Source: Nocardioides turkmenicus
GTDB lineage: Bacteria; Actinomycetota; Actinomycetes; Propionibacteriales; Nocardioidaceae
DNA length: 64,000 nt
Assembly: GCF_011045035.1 (NCBI RefSeq)
Contig: NZ_JAALAA010000015.1
Location: forward strand, 62,001-126,000
Direction of reading: 5' to 3'
A program made the translations under genes and the position numbers. Of this stretch, positions 60,593 through 64,000 are shown piece after piece. Position 1 is the first letter of the stretch. Each line of letters starts with the position of its first letter. A model generated the notes under the pieces. It was not told where the DNA came from and ran no database searches. It saw only the letters and a list, made by a program, of their open reading frames with translations.

Positions 60593-62305
60593 ATGAAGTC
60601 GGCGAGCTTGACCAAGCACATTTTTGTCACCGGGGGCGTCGCCTCCTCATTGGGAAAGGGCCTGAGCGCCTCCAGCCTCGGCCGCCTTCTCCGGTCGCGT
60701 GGTCTGAGCGTGACCATGCAGAAGCTGGACCCGTACCTCAACGTGGATCCCGGCACGATGAACCCGTTCCAGCACGGTGAGGTCTTCGTGACCAACGACG
60801 GTGCCGAGACGGACCTCGACATCGGCCACTACGAGCGGTTCCTCGACACCGACCTGGTCGGCCACGCCAACGTGACCACCGGGCAGGTCTACTCCAACGT
60901 GATCGCCAAGGAGCGCCGCGGCGACTACCTCGGCGAGACCGTCCAGGTGATCCCGCACATCACCGACGAGATCTCCGAGCGGATCCTGGCCATGCACGGC
61001 CCCGACGTCGACGTGGTGATCACCGAGATCGGCGGCACCGTCGGCGACATCGAGTCGCTGCCGTTCCTCGAGGCCGCCCGCCAGGTGCGCCAGCGCCTCG
61101 GCCGCGACAACGTCTTCTTCGTCCACGTCTCTCTGGTGCCCTACATCGGCCCGTCCAAGGAGCTCAAGACGAAGCCGACCCAGCACTCGGTGATGGCGCT
61201 GCGCCAGATCGGCATCCAGCCCGACGCCATCGTGTGCCGCGCCGACCGCGAGCTGCCCGAGGGCATCAAGCGCAAGATCGCGCTCATGTGCGACGTCGAC
61301 GAGGACGCCGTGGTGACCGCCGCCGACGCCCCGAGCATCTACGACATCCCGAAGGTGCTCCACCGCGAGGGCTTGGACGCCTACGTCGTCCGCAAGCTCG
61401 ACCTGCCCTTCCGCGACGTCGACTGGGCGCTGTGGGAGGACCTGCTCCGCCGGGTCCACCACCCGAAGGAAGAGCTCACCATCGGCCTGGTCGGCAAGTA
61501 CATCGACCTCCCCGACGCCTACCTCAGCGTCGGCGAGGCGCTGCGCGCCGGCGGCTTCGCCAACGAGGCGAAGGTCAACATCCGCTGGATCCCCTCCGAC
61601 GAGTGCGAGACCCCCGAGGGCGCCGCCAAGAACCTCCACGACGTCGACGCCGTCTGCGTCCCCGGCGGCTTCGGCATCCGTGGCCTCGAGGGCAAGCTCG
61701 GCGCGCTGACCTACACCCGCACCCACCAGATCCCGACGCTCGGCCTGTGTCTGGGCCTGCAGTGCATGGTCATCGAGTACGCCCGCAACGTGCTCGGCCT
61801 GGAGAAGGCCGACTCCACCGAGTTCGACGCCGAGACCCCCGAGCCCGTCATCGCGACGATGGAGGAGCAGAAGGCGTACGTCGAGGGCGCCGGCGACCTG
61901 GGCGGCACCATGCGCCTCGGCCTCTACCCGGCCGAGCTCAAGAAGGGCTCGATCGCGGCCGAGGTCTACGGCGAGACCTCCATCGAGGAGCGCCACCGCC
62001 ACCGCTACGAGGTCAACAACGCCTACCGCGACCAGCTCGAGGACGCCGGCCTGGTCTTCTCCGGCCTCTCGCCCGACAACCAGCTCGTCGAGTTCGTCGA
62101 GCTGCCCCGTGACGTACACCCCTACTACGTCTCCACCCAGGCCCACCCCGAGCTCCGCTCGCGGCCGACCCGCCCCCACCCGCTCTTCGCCGGGCTGGTG
62201 AAGGCGGCCCTCGACCGGCAGAAGGAGCAGCGGTTCCCGATCGACGAGACCAACCTGCGCCGCGAGGTCAGCGAGGTCGAGCTCCCCGAGCCCGCCGAGG
62301 CCTGA
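60593..62305 (+). CDS. pyrG: CTP synthase
   Basis: The 570-residue enzyme aminates UTP to CTP. The N-terminal synthase domain shows KHIFVTGGVASSLGKGL, QKLDPYLNVDPGTMNPFQHGEV and EIGGTVGDIESLPFLEA. The C-terminal glutamine amidotransferase domain has the nucleophilic cysteine in LGLCLGLQC and the His-Glu pair in AHPELRSRP. A TAGGAT box lies 8 bases before ATG 60593. It follows steA by 14 bases, an order kept in actinobacteria. Confidence 0.97.
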   Translation: MKSASLTKHIFVTGGVASSLGKGLSASSLGRLLRSRGLSVTMQKLDPYLNVDPGTMNPFQHGEVFVTNDGAETDLDIGHYERFLDTDLVGHANVTTGQVYSNVIAKERRGDYLGETVQVIPHITDEISERILAMHGPDVDVVITEIGGTVGDIESLPFLEAARQVRQRLGRDNVFFVHVSLVPYIGPSKELKTKPTQHSVMALRQIGIQPDAIVCRADRELPEGIKRKIALMCDVDEDAVVTAADAPSIYDIPKVLHREGLDAYVVRKLDLPFRDVDWALWEDLLRRVHHPKEELTIGLVGKYIDLPDAYLSVGEALRAGGFANEAKVNIRWIPSDECETPEGAAKNLHDVDAVCVPGGFGIRGLEGKLGALTYTRTHQIPTLGLCLGLQCMVIEYARNVLGLEKADSTEFDAETPEPVIATMEEQKAYVEGAGDLGGTMRLGLYPAELKKGSIAAEVYGETSIEERHRHRYEVNNAYRDQLEDAGLVFSGLSPDNQLVEFVELPRDVHPYYVSTQAHPELRSRPTRPHPLFAGLVKAALDRQKEQRFPIDETNLRREVSEVELPEPAEA

Positions 62306-62319
62306 GCAGCTGACATGAC

Positions 62320-62359
62320 GAGCCCCCTGGGGCCGGCTGATGCCGGACCCAGGGGGCTC
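62320..62359. terminator. Nested hairpin terminator between pyrG and the SRPBCC gene
   Basis: GAGCCCCCTGGG (62320-62331) pairs perfectly with CCCAGGGGGCTC (62348-62359). The loop contains a second stem CCGGC/GCCGG. It lies between convergent genes, so it probably ends both transcripts. Confidence 0.75.
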
Positions 62360-62372
62360 GGGTCTGTGTGCG

Positions 62373-62846
62373 CTACTCGCGTACCTCGCCGGTCGGCTTG
62401 ACCTCGCCGCGCCACGCGCCGGTCTCGGTGCCGCGGTGCTCGATGAACTCCTTGAACCGCTCCAGGTCGCCCTCGGCCCGCTTGTCGACGATCTTGAGAA
62501 GGTCACCGGCCTTCTCGACCACGCCCTCGGGCTCGTACTCGAGGCGCAGGGTGACGTTCGTCGTCTTGCTCATCTGATCCTCGGTGAACGACACGGTGCC
62601 CTGGTTCTTCGCGCCCTCCACGGCACGCCAGGTGATGCGGTCGTCGGGAACCTGGTCGACGATCTCGGCGTCCCACTCACGCGTGACACCGCCGATCTCG
62701 GCCTTCCAGTGCAGATGCTTGTCGTCGACCTGTCGTACCGACTCGACGCCCTCCATGAACTGAGGGAACGACTCGAACTGGGTCCACTGGTCATACGCTG
62801 TGCTGACCGGAACGCCGACCTGCACGCTCTTCTGGATGGTGCTCAT
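62373..62846 (-). CDS. SRPBCC (START-like) family protein
   Basis: The 157-residue protein has the helix-grip fold of the polyketide cyclase/dehydrase group: KSVQVGVPVSTAYDQWTQFESFPQFMEGVESVRQVDDKHLHWKAEIGG is its typical opening, and NVTLRLEYEPEGVVEK with a C-terminal helix completes it. Such proteins bind small hydrophobic ligands. GAGGAG lies nine bases before ATG 62846. The ligand is unknown and neighbours give no hint. Confidence 0.85.
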   Translation of the reverse strand: MSTIQKSVQVGVPVSTAYDQWTQFESFPQFMEGVESVRQVDDKHLHWKAEIGGVTREWDAEIVDQVPDDRITWRAVEGAKNQGTVSFTEDQMSKTTNVTLRLEYEPEGVVEKAGDLLKIVDKRAEGDLERFKEFIEHRGTETGAWRGEVKPTGEVRE

Positions 62847-62938
62847 GTCTCGCGTCTCCTCTCGATTGCGTACGACACAGCGGGTACCCGACGGCCCGGC
62901 GAGCCATACCTTCTCGATCTGGCTCGATCAGGCCGGGG

Positions 62939-64000
62939 TCACAGCGCCCGAGCCGCCACCTGCCGGGAGTGCACGTCGGCGAGACGGATGACCGTCTGGC
63001 GTACGAACGGGACCAGCGTGTCGCCCTCGCAGGCGGTCCGCGCGGCCGCGGCGACGTCCTCCCCGGCCTGGGCAGGGTAGAACCGGAGCTGGAGCCCGAA
63101 GGCGAGCAGCCCGCCGCCCCGGATGGCGGCGACGGCGTCGAGATAGCGCTGGGCGTACGGCGCCAGCACCTCGTCCTGGCCGGGCCGCCAGAACGCCGAG
63201 CTCAGCGTGTAGGCGCTGTCGGTGCGCGGCAGCCGGCGCTCGACCATGGTCACCTGCCAGGCCTCCTCCTTGGCCTCGGTGAGAGGCTGGGCGGTGCGTA
63301 CGGCCAGGGCGCTGACCCAGGACTCAGGATCCGGGTCACGCGCCTCCAGAGCGGCCACCGCCTCCGCGTCGTAGTCTCCGAGCTCGGCGCGCCGCCCGAG
63401 CAGACGCCAGGCGACCTGGATGTCCTCGGCGGCGCCCGCCTCGGCCAGCGCGACCTGCTCGGGGGTGGAGGCGTGCGAGGCGACGACACGAAGCGCGGTG
63501 TCGCGGTTGGCCGGGTCCTCGGCGACAGCCGCCGCGGCACCGGCCACCAGGGCGCGCTGCTCGGCGACCCGATCGGGCGCCGTCCAGAGCTCGGCGGCGG
63601 TCACGGCCATGCGCAAGAACTCGCCGGTGACCTGCGGGTTCCGCTCGCGCTCGAGCACCGAGACGACCCGGGAGACGACCTCGGGGCCACCGATCTCGCC
63701 GCGGAACAGCGCCGACCAGGCGCTGTTGACCGCGACCGCCCGCGCGACCGCGTCGGGCAGGACACCGGCGTTCCGGCCGAGCCAGACCTCGCTGGCCTCG
63801 TCGGAACGTACGGCCGCGAAGGTCACATCGGTCGCGTTCACGAGGTGCGCGGCGGCCTCCGGGAGCGTTACCGCGACCGGCTCGCCCTCGACGGTGACCG
63901 GGGTGGTGGCGAGCAGCGCCCCGGAGTCGTCGTACGAGGCGATGTCGAGCCGGTGGGGACGTACGGTCCCGTCGGCGCTGGTCACGGAGACCTTGCCGTC
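62939..64000 (-). CDS. pepN: Aminopeptidase N, C-terminal part (5' end beyond window)
   Basis: The visible 353 residues are an open frame entering from the right edge. They form the alpha-helical ERAP1-like C-terminal domain of M1 aminopeptidases (SAWSALFRGEIGG, RDTALRVVASHASTPEQ, WQVTMVERRLPRTDSAYTLSSAFW). The catalytic HEXXH zinc site and the N-terminal domains would lie outside. The call rests on this domain and on the overall layout; the ATG at 63985 is internal to the larger frame and not the true start. Confidence 0.75.
   Translation of the reverse strand, partial: DGKVSVTSADGTVRPHRLDIASYDDSGALLATTPVTVEGEPVAVTLPEAAAHLVNATDVTFAAVRSDEASEVWLGRNAGVLPDAVARAVAVNSAWSALFRGEIGGPEVVSRVVSVLERERNPQVTGEFLRMAVTAAELWTAPDRVAEQRALVAGAAAAVAEDPANRDTALRVVASHASTPEQVALAEAGAAEDIQVAWRLLGRRAELGDYDAEAVAALEARDPDPESWVSALAVRTAQPLTEAKEEAWQVTMVERRLPRTDSAYTLSSAFWRPGQDEVLAPYAQRYLDAVAAIRGGGLLAFGLQLRFYPAQAGEDVAAAARTACEGDTLVPFVRQTVIRLADVHSRQVAARAL

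Overview
The window is GC-rich DNA (codon third positions nearly all G/C) from an actinobacterium. The clusters argC-B-D-F-R-G-H, tlyA-nadK-recN-steA-pyrG, infC-rpmI-rplT-pheST and ribE-BA-H, a mycothiol-type enzyme, a DtxR/IdeR-like iron box, a SARP-type regulator and a DUF222/HNH (13E12) element all fit the Actinomycetota. Gene order and the intergenic palindromes resemble Nocardioidaceae (Nocardioides and relatives). This is inference from content; no database search was possible. The DNA looks chromosomal, with no prophage, transposase, rRNA, tRNA or CRISPR array seen.

Layout. 1-2.5 kb: end of the riboflavin operon (ribD fragment, ribE, ribBA, ribH). 2.5-5.6 kb: a small secreted protein, a methyltransferase, then an island-like stretch with its own promoter, a roughly 200-nt hairpin-rich leader and a DUF222/HNH endonuclease gene, followed by a cluster of short inverted repeats. 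5.6-9.7 kb: zinc-type ArsR regulator plus CDF exporter, a gamma-carbonic anhydrase, an XRE regulator/membrane protein pair behind a perfect 34-bp palindrome, and hisE-hisG. 9.7-17.2 kb: PH-domain protein, secreted SGNH hydrolase, aldose epimerase, a LysR gene, and a glycine betaine/choline ABC operon in which proX is broken by a 288-bp internal inversion plus a nonsense codon and proW carries a frameshift. A TauD-type dioxygenase follows.

17.2-33.8 kb: P-loop kinase, SseB-like protein, infC-rpmI-rplT behind a leader containing a small ORF and an intrinsic terminator, an rRNA methyltransferase, a MerR regulator whose sensor part resembles the DNA sliding clamp with an MFS exporter, a Tat-exported MpaB/Lcp-like oxygenase, an orphan histidine kinase, an iron-siderophore uptake operon and pheST. 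33.8-43.5 kb: acyltransferase-SGNH membrane protein, threonine aldolase-like enzyme, a 1002-aa SARP/STAND regulator, a DrrAB-like exporter, a LOG-family enzyme and a mycothiol-dependent enzyme.

43.5-64 kb: the arginine operon (no argJ between argC and argB), mpg, an SSB paralogue, DUF1015, a HAD phosphatase, tlyA, nadK, recN, a single gene fusing SteA to a SteB/MctB-like domain, pyrG, a SRPBCC protein and the C-terminal part of aminopeptidase N. Many genes have a TANNNT hexamer 6-8 nt before the start codon and no Shine-Dalgarno sequence, so leaderless transcription appears common. That pattern was used to choose several starts.
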